Positions 8,993 through 18,561 of a DNA stretch of 64,000 bases are shown here, piece after piece. The stretch's first letter is position 1. Each line of letters starts with the position of its first letter. Made by a program: the position numbers and the translations under genes. The notes beneath the pieces are model-generated. The model ran no database searches and was not told the origin of the DNA. It was given only the letters and a program-made list of their open reading frames with translations. The stretch is from Solirubrum puertoriconensis (GTDB lineage: Bacteria; Bacteroidota; Bacteroidia; Cytophagales; Hymenobacteraceae): NCBI RefSeq assembly GCF_001483135.1, contig NZ_LNAL01000008.1, positions 930,001-994,000 of the forward strand, read 5' to 3'.

Positions 8993-9403
8993 TCAGGCCA
9001 AGCGCTTGCGCAACCGACAGAAATTGCGGTTGCCAATGGTTGCGAATTCTACCTGATCCATTATGCGGTTGACGAGGGCAATGCCTACGCCTCCTTTCTT
9101 ACCCATGCGGATGTGCTCCTGAATGTCGGGGTCTTGGTAAGCTGCGGGCGAAAACGACTGCCCATCGTCTTCGGCCTCAAACCGGAATTCGTCGTCGTCG
9201 ATGGTCACCCGAATGTCGAGGTGCTTCGATTCGTCCTCGTGGTTGGAGTGGATGATGAGGTTGGCCACAATCTCATCGACGGCCAGAATAATCTGGTTTT
9301 GCAGAATATCCGACAGCTTATAAGCGGCTAGTACGCCAGCCACGAAGTCGCGCACCGTCTTCAGGTTACGGCGGCTGCAACTGATGCGGATGGCGTGCTT
9401 CAT
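8993..9403 (-). CDS. RsbW-like anti-sigma/serine kinase (HATPase_c_2)
   Basis: A 136-residue GHKL-fold kinase of the RsbW/SpoIIAB type. In known systems it binds a sigma factor or other target and phosphorylates an STAS antagonist. The N box is AVDEIVANLIIHSN and the G-box region is KGGVGIALVNRIMDQV. It is the last gene of a three-gene operon with the STAS protein (21 bases upstream) and the PP2C phosphatase. No sigma factor is encoded nearby, so the binding target is unknown. Confidence 0.9.
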   Translation of the reverse strand: MKHAIRISCSRRNLKTVRDFVAGVLAAYKLSDILQNQIILAVDEIVANLIIHSNHEDESKHLDIRVTIDDDEFRFEAEDDGQSFSPAAYQDPDIQEHIRMGKKGGVGIALVNRIMDQVEFATIGNRNFCRLRKRLA

Positions 9404-9424
9404 GGGCTCGATGGTGCTAGCAAA

Positions 9425-9754
9425 CTAAATAGCCGTGGCTTCTTGCTCGGAGGGCACAATCGTCATAAGCGAATCCAGACCTAGGATTTCGAACACGTTG
9501 TGTACTTTCTCCTGCATGTTAAAGAACACCAGCTTCACGCCGGCATCCTGAAAGCGCTGCAAGTGCGAGATAAACACGCCGAGGCCCGCCGACGAAATGT
9601 AATTCAGGCGTTGGCAGTCAATCATCACCTTGCGGTAATTCAGAATTTCGGGCTTTGTGAGCTCGTTGTCGAGCAACACGGAGGAGCTGGCGTCAAGCTC
9701 GCCGTCGAGGCCGAGCGTTAAGGTATCGTTGGCTGCGTTCTGTACAATTTTCAT
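9425..9754 (-). CDS. STAS-domain anti-anti-sigma factor (RsbV-like)
   Basis: A 109-residue single STAS domain, the antagonist in partner-switching modules. The conserved loop is CQRLNYISSAGLGVFISHL; one of the two serines in YISSAG is the expected phosphorylation site of the RsbW-like kinase. The protein begins MKIVQNAANDTLTLGLDGELDA, the typical first strands of the fold. It lies 20 bases after the phosphatase gene and 21 before the kinase gene, so the three are surely co-transcribed. Confidence 0.92.
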   Translation of the reverse strand: MKIVQNAANDTLTLGLDGELDASSSVLLDNELTKPEILNYRKVMIDCQRLNYISSAGLGVFISHLQRFQDAGVKLVFFNMQEKVHNVFEILGLDSLMTIVPSEQEATAI

Positions 9755-9774
9755 AGGATATGTCTACGAGGCAG

Positions 9775-11856
9775 CTACGCCATGGGTTGAGCGTTCTTAA
9801 ACTTGATGATCAGTAGCGTCTGGTCGTCGAAGGGCGGCAGGCCCCGGCTGAACTGTTCTAGATCGTTGATAATGGCTTGTTTAATGTCCTCGGCCTCCAG
9901 GTAGTGCGAGCGAGCCAATAGTTGGCGTAGGCGCGCCTCGCCGTACTCCTCGTCCTCGGCATTACGCGCCTCAACAATGCCGTCGGTGTACATCACCATT
10001 ACGTCGCCAGGGTTGTAATCGTAGTACATATTCTTGATGCGCTTCTCGTACGAAGCGTCGCGAATGATGCCCAAGCCCAGGCCTTCGGTCTGGAAATAGA
10101 AGGTTTCCTCGGTAATGGCGTTGTAGTACAGCGTATGGCAGTGCCCCGCGCGGGCAAAGGCAAAGCCGCGCTCTTTGTAATCGATGATGTAGAACGAGGC
10201 CGTAATAAACGAGCTGCGCTCGAGGCAGTGGCTCAGGGCCTGGTTGGCCATGGCCATAAACTTGCTGGGCTGCAGCGGCTGGCCCTTTTCGGGGCGGTCG
10301 AGCAGCATCAGCGAGTGGAAGATACCTTTCATCTGGGCCACGTGGAAAGCCGCCGTGGTGCCTTTGCCCGATACATCGCCGATTATGATGGCAATACGCG
10401 ACGAGCTTAGCTGCAAAAAGTCATAAAAGTCGCCTCCTACTTCGCGGGCCGGCAGGCTGTGCCAGCGAATCTCAAACCAGCTGTCGGCGGGCAGCGTCTT
10501 CGGAATAAGGCCCTCCTGCACCAAACTGGCAATCTTGAGCTCCTCTTTCACGCGCTCGTTTTGGAGCGAGTCTTCGAGCAGCCGCAGGTTTTCAATGCTG
10601 AGTACCGTTTGGCTGGTAAAGATTTGGAGCAAGCTCAGGTTTTCGCGGTCGAAACCCTGGCGGAAGCGCTTGAGCAGGTACAGCGTGCCGTAGTGGTGCT
10701 TGCTCGAGCGCAGCGGCATCACAATCAGCGAGCAGTACCCAAGTCCTAGGGCCCTGAAGCCCGCGCTGTGGGGGAGGTCGTTGTTGAGGTACTCGATGTG
10801 GCCGATGTTGTAATCGGATAGCAGCTGGCAAATGCCCTGGCGGGTATCGGCATCTACTTGGTACTCGAGCAGGGGGGTGGGGTTATCATCGGCAAGGTCA
10901 AGCCAAGCAGCATCGGCCTCCACGGTTTGCACCGACGAATCGAAGAGCAGGTTGTAAACCTCTTGCTCGCTTTGGCCCTTCTGAATAAGCTGGGCCAAGC
11001 GTTGCATGCTGAGAATTTCCTCGCGCTTTTGCTCAAACACACCAGCTGTGGGCAGGTTAAACAGCGTTACCAGCAGGCCCATTACGGCATAAAAAGCCGC
11101 AAAAAAACCAGTTAGTAACAGGAAAGCATGTTGCGCCAAAGGTCCGGCCAAGCTGGGCTCACGCTGCAGCCGCAAGAAGTACACTAGGCACACCGCCATA
11201 CCCCCCAAAATGGCCGCTTGCAGAAATACCACTTCCCATTTCTGCCGGCGGTTGAGGTAGGCCACCCATTGCTGATGGGCACTGAGGTAAACGCCCAAAC
11301 CTGCCAGCACGGCCATTACAGGGAGCAAAGGCCAATGCAGCTCGCGGCCCTGCACCAGCCTAAACAGCAGCGTGGCACCTAAGAGCAACTCAAACCACTC
11401 CCACTCGCGGCGGGTAGAGGGCTGTGCCCGGAAGTGCACCAACGAACGCCACGTGTAGCACGTGCGGGCCAGAAAGTAAACAAACAGCCCTAGGTTAATG
11501 GTATAGAGCGTGTTGAGCAGGATTGGTTGATTGCCAATGGTTTCGGGTAGCAACCAATGCCCCGCCAGGTGTAAGCCAACCACCGCAGTGGCCAACAGGC
11601 CAGGTCCAAGTAGCAACTGCCGCAGCAAGGGTACAAATTCGGCCCCGCGCAGGCGGTCGGGGCGGGAGCGTTCGTACACAAACACACCGGCCGCAAAGGC
11701 CGCTTGCGTAGCCAGGATAAGCCAATCGGGCGGGGTACCCCATTGCGCAGCAGCCGGCTGATGAGCCCGCAACAACATGCAAACCAACAAAGCCAACCAG
11801 CTCAGAACCGCGAGGGGCAATGCGGCTGGAAGAAGCTTTTCGCGGAATGCAATCAT
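9775..11856 (-). CDS. RsbU-like PP2C phosphatase with membrane and GAF domains
   Basis: A 693-residue sensor phosphatase. The first ~290 residues hold about eight hydrophobic segments. A GAF-like region (about 310-460) follows, containing ALGLGYCSLIVMPLRSSKHH. The C-terminal SpoIIE/RsbU PP2C domain shows GGDFYDF, the metal-binding GDVSGKG, ARAGHCHTLYY and VMYTDGIVEARN. It should dephosphorylate the STAS protein encoded next, releasing the kinase's partner in response to a membrane or small-molecule signal. ATG 11856 (MIAFREKLLP) is preferred to the frame start at 11973, which would add an implausible leader. First gene of the operon. Confidence 0.88.
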   Translation of the reverse strand: MIAFREKLLPAALPLAVLSWLALLVCMLLRAHQPAAAQWGTPPDWLILATQAAFAAGVFVYERSRPDRLRGAEFVPLLRQLLLGPGLLATAVVGLHLAGHWLLPETIGNQPILLNTLYTINLGLFVYFLARTCYTWRSLVHFRAQPSTRREWEWFELLLGATLLFRLVQGRELHWPLLPVMAVLAGLGVYLSAHQQWVAYLNRRQKWEVVFLQAAILGGMAVCLVYFLRLQREPSLAGPLAQHAFLLLTGFFAAFYAVMGLLVTLFNLPTAGVFEQKREEILSMQRLAQLIQKGQSEQEVYNLLFDSSVQTVEADAAWLDLADDNPTPLLEYQVDADTRQGICQLLSDYNIGHIEYLNNDLPHSAGFRALGLGYCSLIVMPLRSSKHHYGTLYLLKRFRQGFDRENLSLLQIFTSQTVLSIENLRLLEDSLQNERVKEELKIASLVQEGLIPKTLPADSWFEIRWHSLPAREVGGDFYDFLQLSSSRIAIIIGDVSGKGTTAAFHVAQMKGIFHSLMLLDRPEKGQPLQPSKFMAMANQALSHCLERSSFITASFYIIDYKERGFAFARAGHCHTLYYNAITEETFYFQTEGLGLGIIRDASYEKRIKNMYYDYNPGDVMVMYTDGIVEARNAEDEEYGEARLRQLLARSHYLEAEDIKQAIINDLEQFSRGLPPFDDQTLLIIKFKNAQPMA

Positions 11857-11975
11857 GCAAGAGGGGAGAAGAGAAAACCAAGCCGCAGGCCAATAGCAGG
11901 AAGGCCAAACGGATGCCCAAGATACGAACGCCACGCAAAACCCGGACAGTGGAAGCTGCCCCGAGTATGGCAAAA

Positions 11976-12008
11976 CACAGCCGCCGCCCTAGGTGGGCGG
12001 CGGCTGTG
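11976..12008 (-). terminator. Terminator of guaB with CCTAGG at the stem-loop junction
   Basis: Perfect 14-base arms (11976-11989 and 11995-12008) enclose a five-base loop; CCTAGG spans 11988-11993. On the minus strand it is followed by TTTT. It lies 33 bases past the guaB stop and ahead of the RsbU-like gene. Confidence 0.75.
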
Positions 12009-12040
12009 GGCTATTAACAGCAAACAGGCCGGGGAGGTTG

Positions 12041-13519
12041 CTAGCGCGAGCTGTAGTTGGGGGCCTCCCGCGTGATCTGAACGTCGTGGGGGTGCGACTC
12101 GCGCAGGCCAGCACCCGTAATGCGCACCATCTGGGCCTGTTGCAAAGCGGGCACATCGGCGGCGCCTACGTAACCCATACCGGCGCGCAGGCCGCCTACC
12201 AACTGGTACAGCACCTCGGCCACACCGCCCTTAAAAGGTACGCGCCCTACAATGCCCTCCGGCACCAGCTTCTTCACGTCGTCCTCGGCGTCCTGGAAGT
12301 AACGGTCCTTCGAGCCTTCTTCCATGGCTTCTACCGAGCCCATGCCGCGGTACGTCTTGAATTTGCGGCCTTCGTAGATGATTACCTCGCCCGGCGCTTC
12401 TTCGGTGCCGGCCAACATCGAGCCAATCATTATTGAGGAGGCACCGCCAGCCAGGGCCTTCACCGCGTCGCCCGAAAATTTAATGCCGCCATCGGCAATA
12501 ACGGGTACGTCGGTTCCTTGCAGGCCGCGCACAGCCTCCATCACGGCCGAAAGCTGTGGCACGCCAATACCGGCAATAATGCGGGTGGTGCAAATGGAGC
12601 CCGGGCCGACGCCTACTTTCACCGCATCGGCACCAGCGTCGGCTAGGGCGCGGGCGCCGGCGGCAGTGGCTACGTTGCCAGCAATCAGCTCGAGGTTCGG
12701 GAACTGCTCTTTCACGCGGCGCACCATATCAAGCACGCCTTTGGAGTGGCCGTGGGCCGTATCGATGCTGATCACGTCAACGCCGGCATCAACCAAGGCT
12801 TTCACGCGCTCCAAAGTATCGGGCGTTACGCCCACGGCAGCGCCTACGCGCAGGCGGCCAAACTCGTCTTTGCAGGAGCGGGGGCGCGAGCGGCGCTTGC
12901 GGATGTCGCGGTAGGTAATGAGGCCTTGCAGACGACCATCGGCATCCACCACGGGCAGCTTCTCCACGCGGTTGTTCTGCAAAATGGTTTCGGCCTGTGT
13001 CAGGTCGGTGCCCACGGGCGTGGTGATAAGGCGCTCGGCCGGCGTCATGACGGCGGTTACTGAACGCGTGAAATCCTTCTCGAAGCGCATGTCGCGCGAG
13101 GTAAGGATGCCGCGCAGGCGCCGGTCGCCGTCGACAATTGGGATGCCACCAATTTTGTTGTCGCGCATCAGCTTTTGCGCATCGGCCAGGGTGGCCTGCT
13201 CGCTAAGCGTGAGCGGATCGAGCACCATGCCGCTTTCGGAGCGCTTAACGCGGCGCACCAGTTCGGCCTGCGCCCGAATGCTCATGTTTTTGTGAATGAT
13301 GCCGATGCCGCCCTCCTGAGCCATGGCAATGGCCAGCTCAGCTTCGGTTACGGTATCCATGGCAGCCGAGATGAACGGAATGTTCAGCTGAATGCGGCGG
13401 GTGAGGCGGGTACGGGTGTCGGCGTCGCGGGGCAATACCTCCGAGTAGGCAGGTAGCAGCAGTACGTCGTCGTAGGTCAGCGCCTCGAAGGCAATCTTGG
13501 CGGCAGGTTCGGCGGCCAT
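12041..13519 (-). CDS. guaB: IMP dehydrogenase
   Basis: A 492-residue enzyme that oxidises IMP to XMP with NAD+, the first committed step of GMP synthesis. The barrel begins [16 protein letters not shown]. Paired CBS domains occupy about residues 95-215. The catalytic loop is [12 protein letters not shown] with the nucleophilic Cys, and the flap contains [12 protein letters not shown]. The C-terminal [24 protein letters not shown] segment (shortened here) is standard. ATG 13519 (MAAEPAAKI) is chosen over the frame start at 13561. A TAGCTTTG box lies 39 bases upstream. Confidence 0.97.
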   Translation of the reverse strand: MAAEPAAKIAFEALTYDDVLLLPAYSEVLPRDADTRTRLTRRIQLNIPFISAAMDTVTEAELAIAMAQEGGIGIIHKNMSIRAQAELVRRVKRSESGMVLDPLTLSEQATLADAQKLMRDNKIGGIPIVDGDRRLRGILTSRDMRFEKDFTRSVTAVMTPAERLITTPVGTDLTQAETILQNNRVEKLPVVDADGRLQGLITYRDIRKRRSRPRSCKDEFGRLRVGAAVGVTPDTLERVKALVDAGVDVISIDTAHGHSKGVLDMVRRVKEQFPNLELIAGNVATAAGARALADAGADAVKVGVGPGSICTTRIIAGIGVPQLSAVMEAVRGLQGTDVPVIADGGIKFSGDAVKALAGGASSIMIGSMLAGTEEAPGEVIIYEGRKFKTYRGMGSVEAMEEGSKDRYFQDAEDDVKKLVPEGIVGRVPFKGGVAEVLYQLVGGLRAGMGYVGAADVPALQQAQMVRITGAGLRESHPHDVQITREAPNYSSR

Positions 13520-13558
13520 AGCAAAAGGCTGGTTACGTGGTTGACTCCTTTTGCCACG

Positions 13559-13566
13559 CAAAGCTA
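13559..13566 (-). promoter_or_regulatory. -7 box of guaB (TAGCTTTG)
   Basis: Minus-strand TAGCTTTG matches TAnnTTTG, 39 bases before the guaB ATG. No clear -33 TTG is seen at the expected distance. Confidence 0.4.
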
Positions 13567-13614
13567 CGGCGAATTCCTGATTAATAAGCTGACCTAGGCC
13601 GGCATAACCAAAAC

Positions 13615-14418
13615 CTAATCCGATGTTCCCTCAATCACAGGAGCTGGCGTGGGGGCCGCTGTGCCGGAGCGCAAATCTAGGTTTAGTACCACGCTGAGTT
13701 GCAGCGTATGATTATGCTCGAGCACGCGGCCGCTGCCCTGTTGTACCAACTGGTGCAAGTAGCCGCCCTCGAGGGTAAGTAGCTTGCTGGCCTGGTAGCC
13801 AAAACCACCGTACAGGCGGTTTTGGTCGAAGATATTACTGCGTACATTTTTGCCGAACGCAACAAAAATTTCGTCGGAGGCAACCAAGTAAGGCATACCG
13901 GGCTTCATCTCGCGGCCGAACAGCGGCAAGGCCAAACGAAGCTGGTAGCGGGCGCGGTTGGAATAAGTAAAATCCGATTCGTTGGGGCGCCGTATCCAGC
14001 GCTGCTCGAGGCGGTAGCGGTGCTGTACTTGCACGCGGCCATCGGTGTCGCGCAGTACTACTTGTTGGTAAATGCGGTTTTCGGGCGAGCGGCCAGCAGC
14101 CGGAAAGTCACCGTACGGAAACGACTTCTGGTAAGCGTAGCCGCCACTCAGCATCAGGTTTTTCGAAACATGATAATCGACAGCACCGCGTATGAGGTTT
14201 TGCTGCGGGTTGCTGCCAAAGCTGGCGCGGCGTATTTGAGCCTCCGTGTATACTCCCCAACGCTCCGACAAACGTACGCTGCCATTGTACACCAGCCACA
14301 AATGCCGGTTGTTATCGGCAATACGGCCGTCGGGCACTTGCGCATAAGCCGGAAGCGCACCTAGGCAACAGAGCGCCAGGCCAGCAAATAAGCTACGAAG
14401 GAAGGGGCGGGTAAGCAC
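13615..14418 (-). CDS. DUF2490 outer-membrane barrel protein
   Basis: A 267-residue protein with a signal peptide cleaved after LPAYA before QVPDG. The mature part has the DUF2490 pattern: [19 protein letters not shown], the [12 protein letters not shown] strand, and alternating aromatic strands to the end. Members are predicted outer-membrane beta-barrels of unknown role. It is distinct from the barrel at 372. No promoter box was found in the 229 bases upstream, which otherwise contain nothing I can recognise except the start of the divergent FRG gene. Confidence 0.85.
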   Translation of the reverse strand: MLTRPFLRSLFAGLALCCLGALPAYAQVPDGRIADNNRHLWLVYNGSVRLSERWGVYTEAQIRRASFGSNPQQNLIRGAVDYHVSKNLMLSGGYAYQKSFPYGDFPAAGRSPENRIYQQVVLRDTDGRVQVQHRYRLEQRWIRRPNESDFTYSNRARYQLRLALPLFGREMKPGMPYLVASDEIFVAFGKNVRSNIFDQNRLYGGFGYQASKLLTLEGGYLHQLVQQGSGRVLEHNHTLQLSVVLNLDLRSGTAAPTPAPVIEGTSD

Positions 14419-14647
14419 TGCTAGGTGGGGTAGTGTGTTAAGGGAAGGTTATCAAATATCGTCTTATGTTACCGGAATGTTACGCTAGGGCTTATTAAGT
14501 TTTTCGAACAGAAGGGTTAACCAACTGGCACGCAAGCCTAAATCAGCAGGGAGTGGCCCGCTACACTACTCGGGCTGCAGGACGGGCAGCATAGCAGGGT
14601 GTTTTCGCGTATGTACCGAGCCGCCCAACTTCTCCTAGCTTGCACTT

Positions 14648-15490
14648 GTGGAAAACACCGAAAACGAAATCGTGGTCAGTTCGTGGGAAGAGCTGCAGCA
14701 CGCCTTGTTTCGCGACACCTGGGATGGCCGCATTGGCCGCTTTCGCTCACCGTTTGTGTACCGGGGCGTGCGCTCCACCAATTACAACCTGAGCACCAGC
14801 TTGCAGCGCCTAGGTGGTAACTACCACGAGCTGGAGCACCACCTGCTGCGCAACTTCCGGAAGTACGCCCACGATACTTCCATCCCCGATAAAGCCTCGG
14901 TTTGGGACTGGCTGGCCGTAGCGCAACACCACGGCTTGCCTACGCGCCTGCTCGACTGGACGTACTCGCCCTACGTGGCGCTCCATTTCGCTACCGACGA
15001 CCTCGATGCTTTTCACGAAGACGGCGTGATATGGGGGCTGAACTACGTGAAGGCCGCCGAGTACATGCCCGCCCGCCTGCGCGATGCGCTGCGGGCCGAA
15101 GGCTCCAACGTGTTCACGCCTGAGTTGCTCGAGCCTGTGTGCCGCAACCTGCGCGAACTAGCCGACATGCAGCCCGACGAGCCGTTCCTGCTATTCCTGG
15201 AGCCTCCCTCGCTTGATGCGCGCATTGTGCACCAATACGCCTTGTTCGCGCTGATGTCGACGGCGCAAGCCTGCCTCGACGATTGGCTGAAGCACCATCC
15301 CGAGCTGTGCTTCAAGATTATTTTGCCGGCGCGACTTAAGTGGGAAACCCGCGACAAACTCGATCAAGCGAACATCACGGAGCGGGTGCTGTTCCCCGGC
15401 CTAGGAGGCCTGAGCCGCTGGCTGCACCGGCACTACAGCCCCGCCGAAAGCCACGACCCGCGCACCAAAAAACTGCCCGGCGACGATTAA
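14648..15490 (+). CDS. FRG-domain protein
   Basis: A 280-residue protein with an FRG domain, named for the F/Y-R-G motif, seen here as FVYRGVRSTNYNLSTSL near residue 40. Further conserved pieces are WLAVAQHHGLPTRLLDWT and SPYVALHFA, which are diagnostic. The function of FRG domains is not established; they often occur in accessory and mobile-element regions. The start is GTG 14648: no in-frame ATG precedes the conserved sequence. The gene converges on hrpB with only 14 bases between stops. Confidence 0.88.
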   Translation: MENTENEIVVSSWEELQHALFRDTWDGRIGRFRSPFVYRGVRSTNYNLSTSLQRLGGNYHELEHHLLRNFRKYAHDTSIPDKASVWDWLAVAQHHGLPTRLLDWTYSPYVALHFATDDLDAFHEDGVIWGLNYVKAAEYMPARLRDALRAEGSNVFTPELLEPVCRNLRELADMQPDEPFLLFLEPPSLDARIVHQYALFALMSTAQACLDDWLKHHPELCFKIILPARLKWETRDKLDQANITERVLFPGLGGLSRWLHRHYSPAESHDPRTKKLPGDD

Positions 15491-15504
15491 GCCGGCGGTG
15501 CTGG

Positions 15505-18057
15505 CTACTGCCCGTTGCTTTGCTCGAAGCGCTTTTTGGTGAGCTTGGTGGGCACAGCCGTAAGCGGGTCGTCGGGCCAGGGGTGCTTGGGGTAGCGGCC
15601 GCGCAAATCTTTACGTACCTCAAAGTAGCCCGACTGCCAGAAGCTGCGCAAATCGCGGGTAACCTGCACGGGGCGCTGGGCCGGCGAAAGCAGGTGCATG
15701 GTAAGCGGCACGCGGCCGTTGGCAATGCGCGGTGTATCAAGCAACCCAAACACTTCCTGCAGCTTTACGGCCAGCACGGGTGCCGCCGGCTCGCCATAGT
15801 CGATACGCACGTGCGAGCCGCTGGGTACCTCGAGGTGCGAAGGAGCCAAGCGGTCGAGTTCCTGGCGCTGAGCCCAGCCGTTGGGCAGGCGCATGAGCAG
15901 CAACTCTGCTACATCGAGGCGTGCTACCTCACCTAGGCTGCGCAAACCTGCCAAATGCGGAGCCAGCCATTCGTCGGCGTCGGCGAGCAGGGCTTCGTCC
16001 GAAACATCGGGCCAATCGGCGGAGAAGTGCAAGCGCAAAAAGCCCAGCCGCTCGCGCAAGTGTTGGGCGTTTTCCGTCCAGTTCAGGTTGCGTAGGTCGG
16101 CGGCTTTCAGCGCTTCGAGCAACGCAACGGCAATTACTGCCGGGTCAGGGTTAGGTTGGTTTGTTTCGCTGAGCACCAAGGCGCCTAGGCGGCGCAAACG
16201 GCGGGCAAGTACGCGGCCGGTAGCTGCATCGAAGCGAACCTCGCTTTGCTCCTCCATTTGCTCAGCAAATAACTCCTCTACTTCGGCGCGGCTGAGCGGC
16301 GCGGCCATAGCCGCGCGAGGCGCGGCGGCGGTGCCATCGAGGTAAGCTGCGGCGAAGAAGGTGTCGTCGGCGGCGAAAAACTCACTTGGCAAAGCCACGC
16401 GTTGGCCCGTAACCAGCCGCAGCCGCTCGCCGCCTTCCCGCTGGCCTAGACGGTCGGGGTAGGCGAGGGCAGCCAGCAGGCCAGCGGTGTCGGGCTCGAG
16501 GTTGGCGGCTTTTACGCCAGCCCGGTTGCGTAGGGCTTGCGCGGCCTCACGTACGCGGCGCACACCGCCGGCATCGGCTACGAGGCCGGGCAGCGGAGCG
16601 CGGCCACTTTGCAGGGCTTCGAGGCGCAGGCGCAAGTCGGGCGGGGCGGGTTGGCCATCGGTAGCGCGCAGCACGTCGCGCTCAGCCAGCAGTGCGGCCA
16701 AAGCGCAAGCCGTAGGGCCGTGGCCTAGCTCGCGGCCGCGCACCACCAAATGCCCCAGGCGTGGCGGCAAACCCAAGCGGGCTAGCTCGCGTCCGTGAGC
16801 GGTGGGCTGCCCCGCGGGGGTAAGGGCACCTAGGCGCACCAGCAGCTCGCGGGCTTGCGCCAGGGCTGGGGCGGGCGGCACATCGAGCCACTGCAGCGCC
16901 GTGGCATCGGTAGCGCCCCATAAGGCCAGCTCAAGCGTAAGGCTGCTGAGGTCGGCGGTAAGGATTTCGGGTGCTAGGTGTGCCGGCAGCTGGTCGTGGT
17001 CGGCTTCCGTCCAGAGGCGGTAGCAGGTGCCCGGACCTAGGCGGCCGGCCCGGCCCCGGCGCTGGTCGGCAGCGGCTTGGCTAACGGGTACGGTTTCGAG
17101 CGTGGTAAGGCCGGTGCGCGGAATAAACCGGGGCACGCGGGCATAGCCGGCATCAACCACTACCCGCACACCCTCAATGGTAAGGCTGGTTTCGGCAATG
17201 CTGGTGGCCAACACCACTTTGCGGCGGCCCGCAGGCGCAGGGCGCAGGGCGGCATCCTGCTTATCGAGCGGTAACTCGCCGTGCAGCACGTGCAAATCCA
17301 CTTCGTGGGGCAAGGCCGACTCGAGCCGTTCGCTTACGCGGCGCTGGTCGGCAAGGCCCGGCAGAAACACCAGCACGTCGCCGTCGTGCTCGGCTAAGGC
17401 TTGTCGCACGGTGGCGGGCGTTAGCTCGGCCATACGTTCGGCCGGGCGGTTGGGTAAGCCAGCGGCGCGGCGCGGGCTGAGGTAGTGCGTGGCTACGGGA
17501 TGCATGCGGCCTTCGCTGGTAACCACGGGCGCCTGCAACCAAGTGCCCAGGCGTGCCGCATCAAGCGTGGCCGACATCACGAGCAGGCGCAAGTCGGGCC
17601 GCAGCACGCTTTGCGCATCGAGCGTAAGCGCCAGCCCTAGGTCGGCTTGCAGGCTGCGCTCGTGAAATTCGTCGAAGAGCACGGCGGCAATGCCTTCCAA
17701 CGCCGGGTCGTCTTGCACCAGGCGCGTCAGGATGCCTTCGGTTACTACCTCAATGCGTGTTTGGGTTGATACTTTGTTTTCGAGGCGCACGCGGTAGCCT
17801 ACGGTTTGGCCCACCGGCTCGCCCAGCAGTTGCGCCATGCGCGTTGCGGCTGCCCGGGCAGCTAAGCGCCGCGGCTCCAGCATCAGAATCTTGCCCTCCT
17901 GCCGCCAATCAGCCCCAAGCAGAGCCAGCGGTACCAAAGTGGTTTTGCCGGCGCCGGGCGGAGCTTGCAGTACCACCCGGTTGTGGGCTTGCAGCGCGGC
18001 CGTAAGCTCGGGCAAGGCAGCCCGGATGGGCAGATCGGGGAGGAAAAGCGAAGACAC
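15505..18057 (-). CDS. hrpB: ATP-dependent helicase HrpB (DExH, DEAH family)
   Basis: An 850-residue DEAH/RHA-type helicase of the HrpB family; its cellular role is not well defined in bacteria. Walker A is APPGAGKT at residues 32-39, the DExH box is DEFHER near 128, motif III is SAT, and motifs V-VI are ATSIAETSLTIEGV and QRRGRAGR. The C-terminal HrpB-specific domain is present through the end. The longest frame begins at ATG 18123 inside the preceding rhodanese gene. GTG 18057 (MSSLFLPDLPI) matches the usual short HrpB N-terminus better, so the start is uncertain by 66 bases. Co-transcribed with the rhodanese. Confidence 0.9.
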   Translation of the reverse strand: MSSLFLPDLPIRAALPELTAALQAHNRVVLQAPPGAGKTTLVPLALLGADWRQEGKILMLEPRRLAARAAATRMAQLLGEPVGQTVGYRVRLENKVSTQTRIEVVTEGILTRLVQDDPALEGIAAVLFDEFHERSLQADLGLALTLDAQSVLRPDLRLLVMSATLDAARLGTWLQAPVVTSEGRMHPVATHYLSPRRAAGLPNRPAERMAELTPATVRQALAEHDGDVLVFLPGLADQRRVSERLESALPHEVDLHVLHGELPLDKQDAALRPAPAGRRKVVLATSIAETSLTIEGVRVVVDAGYARVPRFIPRTGLTTLETVPVSQAAADQRRGRAGRLGPGTCYRLWTEADHDQLPAHLAPEILTADLSSLTLELALWGATDATALQWLDVPPAPALAQARELLVRLGALTPAGQPTAHGRELARLGLPPRLGHLVVRGRELGHGPTACALAALLAERDVLRATDGQPAPPDLRLRLEALQSGRAPLPGLVADAGGVRRVREAAQALRNRAGVKAANLEPDTAGLLAALAYPDRLGQREGGERLRLVTGQRVALPSEFFAADDTFFAAAYLDGTAAAPRAAMAAPLSRAEVEELFAEQMEEQSEVRFDAATGRVLARRLRRLGALVLSETNQPNPDPAVIAVALLEALKAADLRNLNWTENAQHLRERLGFLRLHFSADWPDVSDEALLADADEWLAPHLAGLRSLGEVARLDVAELLLMRLPNGWAQRQELDRLAPSHLEVPSGSHVRIDYGEPAAPVLAVKLQEVFGLLDTPRIANGRVPLTMHLLSPAQRPVQVTRDLRSFWQSGYFEVRKDLRGRYPKHPWPDDPLTAVPTKLTKKRFEQSNGQ

Positions 18058-18097
18058 AGAAAGCAGGTATAAAGCAGGCGGCGCTCGGTCGCGCAAA

Positions 18098-18424
18098 TCA
18101 GTAGATCGGTACCGACGGATCAACCTTAACCGACCAGGCGTGGATACCGCCGCGCAGGTTAAGCAAATTGGTTAGGCCGTGGCGGTGCTGTAGGTAGGCC
18201 AGCGCCTGCATTGAGCGCACGCCGTGGTGGCAGATGAGCACCACCGGCTCGTCGGCTTCAATCTCATCGGCACGGCGGGCCAAGTCGCCTAGCGGGATGA
18301 GCGTGCTGCCCTCAATGCGGCAGTAAGCGTACTCCTCAGGTTGGCGCACATCCACGAGGTGCAGGGTTTCGCCGGCGGCCAGTCGGTCGCGCAGTTGTTC
18401 GGGCGTTAGTTCGGGTAACGACAT
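18098..18424 (-). CDS. Single-domain rhodanese sulfurtransferase
   Basis: A 108-residue rhodanese-like protein. The active-site loop is CHHGVRS with Cys65 as the presumed persulfide carrier. LVDVRQPEEYAYCRIEGS is the conserved N-terminal rhodanese region, and GGIHAWSVKVDPSVP the end. It is similar in size to GlpE-like proteins. ATG 18424 (MSLPELTPEQL) is chosen; the frame opens earlier at 18472 with no family support. It is the first gene of a unit with hrpB. Confidence 0.9.
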   Translation of the reverse strand: MSLPELTPEQLRDRLAAGETLHLVDVRQPEEYAYCRIEGSTLIPLGDLARRADEIEADEPVVLICHHGVRSMQALAYLQHRHGLTNLLNLRGGIHAWSVKVDPSVPIY

Positions 18425-18469
18425 GGTAATAATTGCGGCCGTGGGCACCGAAACCCTTGGCTGCTTGTA

Positions 18470-18477
18470 CAAAAGTA
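18470..18477 (-). promoter_or_regulatory. -7 box of the rhodanese-hrpB unit (TACTTTTG)
   Basis: Minus-strand TACTTTTG, 45 bases upstream of the rhodanese ATG. It lies back to back with the pnuC box at 18490, giving closely spaced divergent promoters. Confidence 0.45.
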
Positions 18478-18489
18478 GCCTACACTACG

Positions 18490-18497
18490 TAGTTTTG
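18490..18497 (+). promoter_or_regulatory. -7 box of the pnuC operon (TAGTTTTG)
   Basis: TAGTTTTG fits TAnnTTTG. A TTG at 18465-18467 is 22 bases upstream, slightly far for a -33 element. The implied leader before pnuC is about 55-60 bases. Confidence 0.4.
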
Positions 18498-18561
18498 GCC
18501 TCTGCCCACGTGCGGGCACCTGTTGATCGGTTTCATCTGCTTGGTTTATTGCTCCTAGGTT

